Below, in pieces: positions 18,395-26,653 of a stretch of 33,333 bases of DNA. Position 1 is the first letter of the stretch. Each line of letters begins with the position of its first letter. A program made the position numbers and the translations under genes. The notes under the pieces were generated by a model that saw nothing but the letters and a program-made list of their open reading frames with translations, had not been told where the DNA came from and searched no databases. Source of the stretch: Gammaproteobacteria bacterium (GTDB taxonomy: Bacteria > Pseudomonadota > Gammaproteobacteria > Chromatiales > Chromatiaceae); NCBI GenBank assembly GCA_024206335.1, contig JAAGZL010000118.1, positions 1 to 33,333 of the forward strand. The letters run 5' to 3'.

Positions 18395-18718
18395 ATGTTG
18401 AAATTAAAGAATTTTCTGGTGCTGATGGGCGCCGCCATGCTCTTTCTGGGCGTATCAGGCACGGTTCTGGCAGCTGACGGCGCCGCTCTCTATAAGGCCA
18501 AGACATGCTGGTCGTGTCATGGTAAGGATGCAAAGAGCCCGCTTATGCCTATGTACCCCACGCTGGCCGGACAGAATGCCGATTATGCATTAAACCAGAT
18601 GAAGGATATCAAAAGCGGCAAACGCAATAATGGGCAAACCGCCGCCATGAAGGGTGTTATGGGTCTGGTCTCGGATGCCGAGATGAGTGCGATTGCTGAC
18701 TGGCTTGGATCTCTGTAG
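18395..18718 (+). CDS. Periplasmic monohaem cytochrome c (NosC-like)
   Basis: This 107-aa class I cytochrome c has a Sec signal peptide (hydrophobic residues 7-25, cleavage near VLAADG) and one haem motif, CWSCH, at residues 38-42. LAGQNADYALNQMKDIKSGKR and a C-terminal SDAEMSAIADWLGSL helix are typical of small c553/c4-half-like cytochromes. Its position just after nosZ in a clade II locus suggests it is the electron donor to NosZ CuA, like the NosC1/NosC2 cytochromes of epsilonproteobacterial loci. GGAG lies 10 nt before the ATG. After the nosZ terminator, a promoter is needed in the 132-bp gap; only weak candidates were seen. Confidence 0.9.
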   Translation: MLKLKNFLVLMGAAMLFLGVSGTVLAADGAALYKAKTCWSCHGKDAKSPLMPMYPTLAGQNADYALNQMKDIKSGKRNNGQTAAMKGVMGLVSDAEMSAIADWLGSL

Positions 18719-18778
18719 TTAAACGGTCTAACAACCCCGTGAAGATTATTATCGGGGCGCCTTGTTACTGAGGGAAGT

Positions 18779-18792
18779 TTGATGTGTATCAA
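18779..18792 (+). promoter_or_regulatory. Second perfect FNR/ANR/DNR-type operator
   Basis: TTGAT-GTGT-ATCAA matches the FNR-family consensus exactly and lies between the two cytochrome genes, 138 bp before the dihaem cytochrome start. At class II spacing (+1 near 18827) the -10 position reads ACAGGC, a poor match, so the promoter layout is not settled. Downstream, the word GACAGG occurs three times (18814, 18827, 18849). Confidence 0.75.
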
Positions 18793-18930
18793 AGATCACA
18801 CCTGTTTCCCTGTGACAGGCCTAGCTGACAGGTGGAAGTGAATTTCCGGACAGGCCAAAATCGGTGACCTCGGCCGGGTGAATATCAATCGTGTTTGTGC
18901 CCCGATACAGGGGAACAGGAGAAATTTGGA

Positions 18931-19713
18931 ATGAGAGTTAAATCTGTATTGACAACCCTTTCGCTGGCCTTGGGTTTGGCGGTTTCCGGCAGTAGCTTTG
19001 CTGGTGAGAATGATGCCCAGGTAACGGATATCAAAGACTGGAATAAAGCTGGTGGTGAAAAGAGCGAGGCAATGACTCTGACACCAGACAAACCGCGCGG
19101 TATTATTGTTTATGAAGTGTGCTCTGCCTGTCATCTGCTGGAAGGCTGGGGTCTGAAGGATGGCACCTTTCCTCAGTTGGCCGGACAGCATAAGGATGTA
19201 CTGATCAAACAGTTGGCCGATATCCGTGGTAAGAACCGTGACAACCCCACCATGTACCCATTTGCCCTGGATGAGCAGATCCTGGCGGTGGCTGGTTATC
19301 ATGCAGGCGAGATGAAGCCTTCCCAACTGGTTGCTGATGTCTGCGATTATATCTCCAAGCTGCCGATGAATCCGGATAATGGCAAAGGCACCTGGGCCGA
19401 AGGTACGCCGGAATTTGAGCAGGGCAAGAAGTTGTACGCCGATAACTGCGTCGAGTGTCATGGTGATAATGGCCAAGGCGACAATGGCAAGTTTTATCCC
19501 AAGATCCATGGCCAGCACTATGCCTATATGCTGCGTCAGTTTGAGTGGATTCGTGATGGCAAACGCCGTAATGCGAACCCGGACATGGTAAAACAGATCA
19601 AGGGTTTCACCGACAAGGATATGGCGATGGTCGTAAATTATGTTTCCCGTCAGAAAGTTCCTGCCAAGGATCTTGCTCCATCCAAGGATTGGCTGAATCC
19701 TGATTACGATTAA
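18931..19713 (+). CDS. Periplasmic dihaem cytochrome c (c4-type, NosC-like)
   Basis: This is a two-domain cytochrome c with haem motifs CSACH (residues 64-68) and CVECH (173-177), each followed by a FPQLAGQH/YPKIHGQH-type segment that repeats in both halves, as in cytochrome c4. The start at ATG 18931 is chosen because it opens the Sec signal peptide (MRVKSVLTTLSLALGL, cleavage near SFAG) and has CAGGAGA upstream. An earlier in-frame start at 18895 would add 12 polar residues before it. The mature protein of about 235 aa is expected to carry electrons in the periplasm, most likely between the NosGH/NosB membrane complex or bc1 and NosZ. An FNR-type box lies upstream. Confidence 0.92.
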   Translation: MRVKSVLTTLSLALGLAVSGSSFAGENDAQVTDIKDWNKAGGEKSEAMTLTPDKPRGIIVYEVCSACHLLEGWGLKDGTFPQLAGQHKDVLIKQLADIRGKNRDNPTMYPFALDEQILAVAGYHAGEMKPSQLVADVCDYISKLPMNPDNGKGTWAEGTPEFEQGKKLYADNCVECHGDNGQGDNGKFYPKIHGQHYAYMLRQFEWIRDGKRRNANPDMVKQIKGFTDKDMAMVVNYVSRQKVPAKDLAPSKDWLNPDYD

Positions 19714-19727
19714 TCAATGACAACCTG

Positions 19728-19752
19728 TACCGGATACCTGGAAAATCCGGTA
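19728..19752 (+). other. Intercistronic 8-bp hairpin between dihaem cytochrome and nosB
   Basis: TACCGGAT (19728-19735) and ATCCGGTA (19745-19752) can pair across a 9-nt loop. No T-run follows, so it is unlikely to be a full terminator. It could protect the cytochrome mRNA 3' end. Confidence 0.4.
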
Positions 19753-19836
19753 TAGGCTTTCCCATACACTTCCCCTGGAGTCACCTAGGGCGCTTCGTTC
19801 AGAGGCGGCTTAAGTTCTCTATGGGGACCAAGCAAT

Positions 19837-21024
19837 ATGTCAGTGATTATGAAAAACAAGCAAACTCTCCAAATCGCAATACTCTCTCTGCTCGCTGTAG
19901 GTCTACTTGCAGTTATATTTTACACCCCGGTCTGGTGGGTCTCTCTGACCGCACCCAACTACCCGGAAGAGGCCTTTCCAAATGGTGTTCGTATCCATTT
20001 TCATATGAATGGCGTTTTCAATGGTTGCCAGAAGGTGGAAAAGGAAGAGATAACAGAAGATGTGGCACTTGATTGTGTTCATGAGATGGACACCATCAAT
20101 CACTATGTGGGCATGTACCCGATTGCAGCAGGTGGGCCAGTTGAGCGGGCTTTTGGCCAGTTTCTGATGGTTTTACTGGTGGTGATGCTGCTCGGTTTTG
20201 TATGTACCCATCCCAAGCTGCGTATGGCAATCATGGGGGTTGGTTTTGCCGGGATTGTGGCCTGGATGTATCTCACTATGTACGGAGATGACGGATTCAA
20301 TCTCCAGAATGAGGGGTATGTGCACGCACTTATCACTTCGTTGGACCAAGATGCATCCAGTGAAACCAAGGAGCCCGAGATTGTTATTGGTGGCATTGTT
20401 GGTGCTGTTAAACAGTCCCTGGAAGATTCCGGGGTGGAGGTTGTGCTGCCGTCGGAAAAAGAGAGGGCTGAGATGGCGGAGGCACGGTCCGGGTCCGATA
20501 AGGTGTATCTGATCCAGCAGATCAGAGAGACCTACGACAGGGATCAGGAGAAGGGGCAGGCGGAGGGCCCATGGAATGGCAGCAGCTTCCAGGTGATGTC
20601 CTGGCACTACGCCAAGAGCCTTGGGCGCTATTTCAATAACCCGGCTGAGATCAAGCCCATGGTTAAAAAACTAAAGTTGGCCGTGAATGTAGTATTTGCA
20701 GGCCTCATTGGTGCCATGCTGCTACTGCTCTATGGGGCACGTAAAAATAGTGGCCTGCTTTACTGGCTGTTGATAATGGTGCCGATGGCCCTGCCACTGT
20801 TCTTTTTGATTGACTACTCCGCATGGCTCTGGTGGTATGGCCATACACTGAATGATATGGGTGCCTTTTCGGTAAAGCCGTTTATGCCTACGGTGTTTGG
20901 GGTTGGTAAGGTGGCTCAGTTTTCCACCCACTCCTATCCATCTTCCGGGTTTGGTATAATGATAGTTTGTTCACTGGTACTGGCTGTTGCTGCTCTGATA
21001 AGGAAGATGCAGTATAGAGAGTGA
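19837..21024 (+). CDS. nosB: NosB-like polytopic membrane protein
   Basis: The 395-aa membrane protein has about six predicted helices: residues 12-37, 106-125, 128-150, 278-301, 306-333 and 371-389. After helix 1 comes VSLTAPNYPEEAFPNGVRIHFHMNGVFNG, a segment style I associate with NosB-type proteins. About 125 polar residues separate helices 3 and 4. NosB accompanies nosZ in clade II loci and is needed for N2O respiration in Wolinella, but its biochemical role is not settled; a part in electron transfer from quinol is usually proposed. GGGGA lies before the ATG; an in-frame ATG at 19849 is an alternative. Assignment rests on topology, the conserved segment and context. Confidence 0.82.
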   Translation: MSVIMKNKQTLQIAILSLLAVGLLAVIFYTPVWWVSLTAPNYPEEAFPNGVRIHFHMNGVFNGCQKVEKEEITEDVALDCVHEMDTINHYVGMYPIAAGGPVERAFGQFLMVLLVVMLLGFVCTHPKLRMAIMGVGFAGIVAWMYLTMYGDDGFNLQNEGYVHALITSLDQDASSETKEPEIVIGGIVGAVKQSLEDSGVEVVLPSEKERAEMAEARSGSDKVYLIQQIRETYDRDQEKGQAEGPWNGSSFQVMSWHYAKSLGRYFNNPAEIKPMVKKLKLAVNVVFAGLIGAMLLLLYGARKNSGLLYWLLIMVPMALPLFFLIDYSAWLWWYGHTLNDMGAFSVKPFMPTVFGVGKVAQFSTHSYPSSGFGIMIVCSLVLAVAALIRKMQYRE

Positions 21025-21116
21025 AGCCCGTAGCAGGGATGCGTACCCTGTAGATATACTAAATTGTTTAATATGCTTATTGCTAATATGTTTGCGGGCC
21101 GAAGGCGGAGTGTGAG

Positions 21117-22376
21117 ATGAGGCAGTCTCATTTTTTAACCCTCGGTCCTTGGCCGTTTGTGGCCGTGCTGCTGCTATTTGTTATGAATATTGCCAGCGGT
21201 TGGGCTGGAGACTACCCATCATTCCAGGAACTGGTAGATGCGGCCAAGCCGAACGATGTTCTGACTCCACCGCCTGGTACTTACTCTGGTCCAGTAGTCA
21301 TAGAGAAATCTATAACTATTGATGGTCGCGGTAAGGTGACCATTGATGCAGGTGGTAAGGGCTCGGTTATCTTTTTGGATACCGATGGCGCCACTCTGAA
21401 AAATCTGCACCTGACTAATTCCGGTGAATCCCATAATGATATCGATTCCGGGGTGCAGGTGCGTGGCAACTTTAATGTGATCAAGGATAATGTCATTGAC
21501 GATACCCTGTTCGGTATCGACCTGGGACAGGCAGAATTCAATATCGTTCGTCGCAACAAGATCAGCTCCAAGGCGGATGATCTGGGTATGCGTGGTGACG
21601 CCATACGACTATGGTACAGCTTCAACAACAAGATCTTAGATAACCACGTTCGTAACTCCAGGGATATTGTGGTCTGGTACTCTAGGGATAATCTGATCTC
21701 AGGCAACGATGCCCGAGGTGGCCGTTACTCCCTGCATTTTATGTACTCGCAATATAATGAAGTAATCAATAACCATTTTGAGGATAACTCGATCGGTATC
21801 TTCGTAATGTACAGTGATGGAGTGGTGATTAAGGACAACTATATTGCCCACGCCACTGGCGCCACCGGGATGGGTATCGGTTTCAAGGAAACCTCAGATG
21901 TAGTGGTTGCCGGGAACCAGGTGTTGTACTGTGCCACCGGCCTGTATCTGGATGTCTCCCCATTTCAGCCCGATACAATAAACCGCATAGAGGATAACGT
22001 GGTTGCATTTAGTGGGATTGGTGTCCTGTTTCTGAATGATTGGAAGGGTAATGTTTTTAAACGTAACCGGTTTAAGGGTAATATCACCCAGGTTGCTGTG
22101 GCCGGATCCAAGACCGCCAAGAGAAATGAATGGACCGGAAATCACTGGGATGATTATGAGGGTTTTGACCAAGACGGGGATGGGATAGGCGACTCCCCGT
22201 ATGAGTTGTATGGATATGCTGATCGGATCTGGATGGATGTTCCGTCCACCCGCTTTTTTAAGGGCTCTCCGGTATTGGAAGTATTGGACTTTTTGGAACG
22301 CCTGGCCCCCTTCTCCTCACCAGATATGGTGTTGCGGGATGTAAAACCACTGATGTCAGCGGAGGCAGTAGAGTGA
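21117..22376 (+). CDS. nosD: NosD, periplasmic copper-site maturation protein
   Basis: NosD is a periplasmic right-handed beta-helix protein that with the NosFY ABC transporter helps build the CuZ sulfide-copper site of NosZ. The 419-aa precursor has an N-terminal signal segment (FVAVLLLFVMNIASGWAG), then PPPGTYSGPVVIEKSITIDG and a long series of CASH/PbH1 repeats (for example IRLWYSFNNKILDNHV, IVVWYSRDNLISGND, LHFMYSQYNEVINNHF, FVMYSDGVVIKDNY). It ends with HWDDYEGFDQDGDGIGDSPY, a characteristic NosD segment. A GGAG ribosome-binding site precedes the ATG. Its last 4 nt overlap the nosG start. Confidence 0.95.
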   Translation: MRQSHFLTLGPWPFVAVLLLFVMNIASGWAGDYPSFQELVDAAKPNDVLTPPPGTYSGPVVIEKSITIDGRGKVTIDAGGKGSVIFLDTDGATLKNLHLTNSGESHNDIDSGVQVRGNFNVIKDNVIDDTLFGIDLGQAEFNIVRRNKISSKADDLGMRGDAIRLWYSFNNKILDNHVRNSRDIVVWYSRDNLISGNDARGGRYSLHFMYSQYNEVINNHFEDNSIGIFVMYSDGVVIKDNYIAHATGATGMGIGFKETSDVVVAGNQVLYCATGLYLDVSPFQPDTINRIEDNVVAFSGIGVLFLNDWKGNVFKRNRFKGNITQVAVAGSKTAKRNEWTGNHWDDYEGFDQDGDGIGDSPYELYGYADRIWMDVPSTRFFKGSPVLEVLDFLERLAPFSSPDMVLRDVKPLMSAEAVE

Positions 22377-23263
22377 CTGAGTCAGATCAAGAGAAAATTG
22401 TTAAAAAGAGTGGTAAGCCAACACCTTCCAAGCGTAGAAAAGATCAGAGTCGTAGGCAGTTTCTGCGTTCCACGGCACTGGCTGCGGGTGCGGTAGGCAC
22501 TTCTATGTTGGGATTCTGGCCGGTGGTCCAGGGCAATACCCTGCGCCTGCGCCCTCCCGGTGCTATCAAGACACCATTCGATGAACAGGAGTTTTTCGCA
22601 TCCTGTATCAAGTGTGGGCAGTGTGTCCAGGTGTGTCCGGTGAAGGCAATCAAGCTGGCGGATATAACTGATGGTTTTGGTATCGGTGTGCCATACATTG
22701 ATGCCAGAGCACAGGCCTGCGACTTCTCCTGTGATGGGCTTCAGTGTGTATTGGCCTGCCCCACCGGTGCCCTGACCCATGATCTGGATTATCCTGCCGA
22801 TACCAGGATGGGCTTTGCCCGGCTGTCTCGTCCTCAGGCCTGCCTGGCGGTACAGGGCAAGGGTTTTAAAGGGGTGGCAAGGGGGGCAGAATTTGATGGG
22901 CTGTTACGTTACGACGAAGTGGATCGCTGGAATCCCATCAAGGTGGCAGAGTATGAATATGACCTGGAACTATGTGATCTCTGTGTGCGTCAGTGCCCAA
23001 TTGAGATCAGGATAACCCAGTGTGCCGAAGAGGCTGCCAAGAAGACAGACTCAAAGATAGAACGGGTTGCGGAGAAGTATGGTAACGAGTGTCCGCCGGT
23101 ACATGCCATTGCCCTGGAGCCTATGGAGGGCAATGACGGGGTGAAACGCATGATACCGATGATCAAGGATGGGTGTGTTGGTTGCGGGGTGTGCGAGATG
23201 ATTTGCCCGGTTGAGCCGACTGCCATCGTGATCGATATCGACAAAACTACGGACAGCGTGTGA
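22373..23263 (+). CDS. nosG: NosG, NapG-like four-cluster ferredoxin-type protein
   Basis: NosG/NapG proteins are periplasmic [4Fe-4S] proteins that with NosH/NapH form a quinol dehydrogenase. The 296-aa precursor has a Tat signal (RRQFLRS at 27-33) followed by a hydrophobic stretch. Four cysteine clusters follow: CIKCGQCVQVCP from residue 78, CDFSCDGLQCVLACP from 116, CDLCVRQCP from 201, and CVGCGVCEMICP from 268. It starts at GTG inside a GTGA overlap with nosD. Only 7 bp separate it from nosH. The nos context favours nosG over napG, as no nap genes are nearby. Confidence 0.93.
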   Translation: MTESDQEKIVKKSGKPTPSKRRKDQSRRQFLRSTALAAGAVGTSMLGFWPVVQGNTLRLRPPGAIKTPFDEQEFFASCIKCGQCVQVCPVKAIKLADITDGFGIGVPYIDARAQACDFSCDGLQCVLACPTGALTHDLDYPADTRMGFARLSRPQACLAVQGKGFKGVARGAEFDGLLRYDEVDRWNPIKVAEYEYDLELCDLCVRQCPIEIRITQCAEEAAKKTDSKIERVAEKYGNECPPVHAIALEPMEGNDGVKRMIPMIKDGCVGCGVCEMICPVEPTAIVIDIDKTTDSV

Positions 23264-23270
23264 GGTTATC

Positions 23271-24254
23271 ATGAGTTATATTAGCGAATCCCTACGTGTC
23301 CTGTTTGGAGCAGCACCAAAAAGGCCTGCGGCTGAAGAGATAACCCCCGAGGCCAAAGAGATCCATGTATATAAAAAGCAGAATCCGTTTAATAAGGCGG
23401 AGTTTGAGAGGATCTATGCGCAGGCTGCTGAGAAACCATCCCCGCATAAATGGCGCAACCGGCGCTGGATCACCCTGATCCTGGTTAACTTCCTGTTTCT
23501 GGCCTCATTCTATTTTGATGTGCAGCTGTTGGAGGGTGCCCTTACGGCATCACGTTTTGTCGGATTTCATATGGCGGACCTGAACTCTGCCCTGCAGGTG
23601 ATGCTGGCCTACAAGTATGTGGTGTTAAATCTGGTTATTGGAACCGTAACTATCTTTATTCTCTGGTTGCTGTTGGGTGGGCGTACCTTCTGCTCCTGGG
23701 TCTGCCCCTATCATCTGGTGGCTGAGTGGACGGAAGCCCTGCATCTGTGGCTGGCAAAAAAGAAGATTGTGCGGGATCATCCATTCAAGAGGGGTGTGCG
23801 TAGCGTACTCTATATAATCTTTGCCCTACTTGCCTTTGTTACCGGCTATACGGTATTTGAGACTATCTCACCAACTGGTATCCTGAGCCGCGCCATAATC
23901 TATGGCCCTGGACTCGCGTTGATCTGGGTGGGTCTTCTGCTGTTGATAGAGGTGTTCTACTCCAGACGTCTTTGGTGTCGCTATGTCTGTCCTATCGGGA
24001 TCACATACGGTGTGGTTGGCTCTATTTCACCGTTACGAGTAGTACACAACCTGAAGGATTGCCACCATGAGGGTGATTGTCGCAAGGTGTGTCTGGTGCC
24101 TCACGTGCTTAGTATGACTACAAAGGGGCGTTCGCCTGGTGTGGAACAGGATGTTGGAGCCGATTGTACCCGTTGTGGTCTGTGTGTGGATGTATGCCCC
24201 ACCGGCTCCCTGAGGTTTGAGCTCAAGGGTCTTGGCAAGCATCTGAAGAACTGA
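23271..24254 (+). CDS. nosH: NosH, NapH-like membrane quinol dehydrogenase subunit
   Basis: The 327-aa integral membrane protein has four predicted helices (about residues 66-84, 115-138, 180-200, 209-230). It carries paired CX3CP motifs, FCSWVCP (C141/C145) and WCRYVCP (C236/C240), that face the cytoplasm in the NapH family. The C-terminal soluble part carries ferredoxin-like cysteines (CHHEGDCRKVC and CTRCGLCVDVCPTGS). NapH-type proteins oxidise menaquinol or ubiquinol and pass electrons to the NapG/NosG partner. The N-terminal 65 residues are hydrophilic and longer than in typical NapH. With NosG it can replace the function of NosR, absent here. Confidence 0.93.
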   Translation: MSYISESLRVLFGAAPKRPAAEEITPEAKEIHVYKKQNPFNKAEFERIYAQAAEKPSPHKWRNRRWITLILVNFLFLASFYFDVQLLEGALTASRFVGFHMADLNSALQVMLAYKYVVLNLVIGTVTIFILWLLLGGRTFCSWVCPYHLVAEWTEALHLWLAKKKIVRDHPFKRGVRSVLYIIFALLAFVTGYTVFETISPTGILSRAIIYGPGLALIWVGLLLLIEVFYSRRLWCRYVCPIGITYGVVGSISPLRVVHNLKDCHHEGDCRKVCLVPHVLSMTTKGRSPGVEQDVGADCTRCGLCVDVCPTGSLRFELKGLGKHLKN

Positions 24255-24374
24255 TAGTAGTAACCTGCAACTCGCTAAGGGGTAGAAGTTAGTTGGTGTG
24301 ATTACAGAGCCGATAGGTTGAGAGAGTTTGCCTCCGGCTCCATTGTGACTCGGGATAAGATAGAAAACCATTAA

Positions 24375-25229
24375 ATGATCAGATTTGAAAAAACAAGCAA
24401 GAGCTTTCGCCGTAACCAGGTGTTGAAGGGCGTTGAGCTGGATATTGAACGCGGCCACCGGGTGGCACTTGTGGGTTCCAATGGGGCCGGCAAAACCACC
24501 CTGATTCGTTGCCTGCTGGGTGAATATACCTGTGATGGTAAGGTAAGTGTCGATGGAATGGATCCGCGTCTGCATCGGCGTGAGGTCCTGTCCAAGGTTG
24601 GTTTTGTACCTCAGCTCCCGCCTCCATTGAAGATGCCGGTTGGACAGCTGCTACGATTTTCTGCCAGTCTATGTGGAGCGGATCTTAAGCGTATGGAGCA
24701 GGTGGCAGACCGCATCGGTTTCGATGTGGATCAGTTTCGCCACCAACCCTTCGTGAAGCTCTCTGGTGGACAGAAGCAGAAGTTGTTGATTGCCATCGCC
24801 CTGGGTCGGGACAGTGAGCTGTTGGTAATGGATGAGCCAGCGGCAAATCTGGATCCTGAAGCCCGACATGTTTTTTTCCAGCTGCTGGCCGAGAAACAGG
24901 AGCAGGCGGTGATGTTGATCTCCAGCCATCGCCTGGATGAGGTGGCCCCCCTGGTGAATCGGGTAATCGAGCTGGATCAGGGTAACGTGGTGCTGGATGA
25001 CCGGGTGGCAGATCTGGTAGAGCTCTCCAGTCGCCTGCACTGCCAGGTACGCCTGATCAGATCTGAGAATGCCTTTGCCAAGACCATTCGTGAGTGGGGT
25101 TTTACCGGTTCCGAGGATGGCCTGGTATGGGAGGGCTTTGTGCCGGGTCCGGATCGTCTGCGTTTCCTTGGGGTGCTCTCCCGGTATGCTGCCCTGCTGG
25201 CAGGTATCAAGATGGATGAGGCGACCTGA
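24375..25229 (+). CDS. nosF: NosF, ABC transporter ATPase for NosZ maturation
   Basis: NosF is the cytoplasmic ATPase of the NosDFY complex that drives CuZ site assembly. The 284-aa protein shows Walker A GSNGAGKT (residues 34-41), a Q-loop in FVPQLPPPLKMP, signature LSGGQKQK (129-136), Walker B LLVMDEP (D153, E154) and the H-loop in ISSHRLDE. About 70 C-terminal residues follow the ATPase core, as in NosF homologues. A 120-bp gap separates it from nosH, with no clear promoter. nosL starts 5 bp after its stop, with GAGG overlapping the nosF stop region as ribosome-binding site. Confidence 0.94.
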   Translation: MIRFEKTSKSFRRNQVLKGVELDIERGHRVALVGSNGAGKTTLIRCLLGEYTCDGKVSVDGMDPRLHRREVLSKVGFVPQLPPPLKMPVGQLLRFSASLCGADLKRMEQVADRIGFDVDQFRHQPFVKLSGGQKQKLLIAIALGRDSELLVMDEPAANLDPEARHVFFQLLAEKQEQAVMLISSHRLDEVAPLVNRVIELDQGNVVLDDRVADLVELSSRLHCQVRLIRSENAFAKTIREWGFTGSEDGLVWEGFVPGPDRLRFLGVLSRYAALLAGIKMDEAT

Positions 25230-25234
25230 GGCAG

Positions 25235-25759
25235 ATGCTGAACAGCGCTCAGAGGTTCCTGTATCTGATCGTATGCACGCTCTTTGCAATGTTACTGAGC
25301 GCTTGTACCGGTGAACCGGATACTGGGCCAAAACAGGTCAAATGGGACCGGGACGCCTGTGAGCGTTGCCGCATGGTTTTGAGTGACAAAAAACACTCAG
25401 CTCAGGTGCGTTGGGTTCCCCTGGGTAAACGCTCGCGAGTGTTGTATTTTGACGATATTGGATGCGCTACCCTGTGGCTGGAGGATAAATCCTGGAAGGA
25501 TGATCCAACCACCGAGATCTGGGTTACCGATCATCGTGACGGTAGTTGGATAGATGCCAGAAAGGCCACCTATGTTAAGGGGAATATTACACCCATGGAG
25601 TATGGGCTGAGTGCTCAGCCTGAGCCTGCGAAGGGTGGCCTGAATTTTGAGCAGGCAAAGATACATATAAGGCAGGTGGAGGAGCGTTTTGATATCCATG
25701 GAGTGCATCTGCTGGATCGGCTGAAGGAGCAGGCGCGGGAACGGGAAAATAGGCGCTAG
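25235..25759 (+). CDS. nosL: NosL-like copper-chaperone lipoprotein
   Basis: NosL is an outer-membrane-linked lipoprotein that binds Cu(I) and delivers copper for NosZ assembly. The 174-aa precursor has a signal with lipobox LLSA-C24. The Cu(I) motif is C42-ERC45-R-M47, matching the family CxxCxM pattern but with Arg where many NosL proteins have Gly. YFDDIGCATLWLED and a WVTDHRDGSWIDARKATYV segment are further NosL hallmarks. The charged tail beyond about residue 130 is variable in the family. It lies between nosF and nosY, an order different from the common nosDFYL. Confidence 0.92.
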   Translation: MLNSAQRFLYLIVCTLFAMLLSACTGEPDTGPKQVKWDRDACERCRMVLSDKKHSAQVRWVPLGKRSRVLYFDDIGCATLWLEDKSWKDDPTTEIWVTDHRDGSWIDARKATYVKGNITPMEYGLSAQPEPAKGGLNFEQAKIHIRQVEERFDIHGVHLLDRLKEQARERENRR

Positions 25760-25820
25760 CCCCCGTATGGATGAATAGATGGTGAGGCGTGGCCTAACCT
25801 ACAAATTGATTGGTTAAATT

Positions 25821-26648
25821 ATGAGACATCTCTGGCTTACAGCGTATGCTGATATCGTGGAGTCCGTTCGGGCCCGCTGGTTTATGGTCTATACCACCGT
25901 GTTTGGTGGTCTGGTGGTACTGCTATTCGCCTATGGCCTGGCCGAGTCCCGCATTATGGGATTCACCGGACTTTCCAGGTTGCTGCTTACCTACATTCAG
26001 CTAACCATGGCTATACTGCCCATATTTGTTCTGATAACCACGGTGCGTTCGGTGGCCGGAGATCGGGAGGCTGGAGTCTTTGAATATCTGCTCTCTCTTC
26101 CCATATCCCTTAGTTCCTGGTTTTGGGGCAAGATCATCGGTCGTTTTGCCATGGTATTCCTTCCGGTGATGATTGCCATGGTTGGCGCCACGGTCTGGGG
26201 GTCGATAAAAGGGGTTGAGATTCCTTGGACCATGTTTGGGTATTACACCGCCCTGTTGATGTCTCTGGCCTGGTGTTTTCTTGGTATTGGGATGTTGATA
26301 TCAACCATTGCCCGTTCCTCGGATGTGGCGCAGGGGGCGGCGTTTGTGGTGTGGTTGGTGTTGTTGCTGTTCCTGGACCTTATCCTGCTGGGAATCTTGA
26401 TTCAGGAGCATCTGCCGGCAGAGACCGCTGTGGCCATTGCCTTGGCAAATCCCATGCAGGTGTTTCGTACTGCAACCATGATCCTGTTCGATCCGCAGCT
26501 GGTACTGCTGGGGCCTTCGGCCTATGTGATCCTGGATACGTTTGGGCAGGTAGGGTATATCATCTATGCCCTGGTATATCCGGTACTCATTGGAACCGCA
26601 GCCGCTGGTCTTGGTTATTACCTGTTCCAGAAGAGCGATCTGCCCTGA
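25821..26648 (+). CDS. nosY: NosY, ABC transporter permease for NosZ maturation
   Basis: NosY is the membrane subunit of the NosDFY complex. The 275-aa protein has six predicted helices, the first after RWFMVYTTVFG and the last at the C-terminus. The conserved ABC-2 family segment SVAGDREAGVFEYLLSLPISLSSWFWGKI lies after helix 2. The ATG is preceded by an AT-rich stretch with no obvious Shine-Dalgarno sequence, so expression may rely on upstream translation or a leaderless-like mode. It is the last nos gene and meets the convergent peptidase gene with a 5-bp gap and no terminator. Confidence 0.93.
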   Translation: MRHLWLTAYADIVESVRARWFMVYTTVFGGLVVLLFAYGLAESRIMGFTGLSRLLLTYIQLTMAILPIFVLITTVRSVAGDREAGVFEYLLSLPISLSSWFWGKIIGRFAMVFLPVMIAMVGATVWGSIKGVEIPWTMFGYYTALLMSLAWCFLGIGMLISTIARSSDVAQGAAFVVWLVLLLFLDLILLGILIQEHLPAETAVAIALANPMQVFRTATMILFDPQLVLLGPSAYVILDTFGQVGYIIYALVYPVLIGTAAAGLGYYLFQKSDLP

Positions 26649-26653
26649 TTCAG

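Noticed and set aside
18797-18815. TCACA...TGTGA inverted repeat after the second FNR box
   Set aside because: The half-sites are in the opposite order to a CRP operator and the spacing is wrong.
24307-24340. GAGCCG/CGGCTC inverted repeat between nosH and nosF
   Set aside because: Six-bp stem with a 22-nt loop and no T-run; not credible as a terminator.
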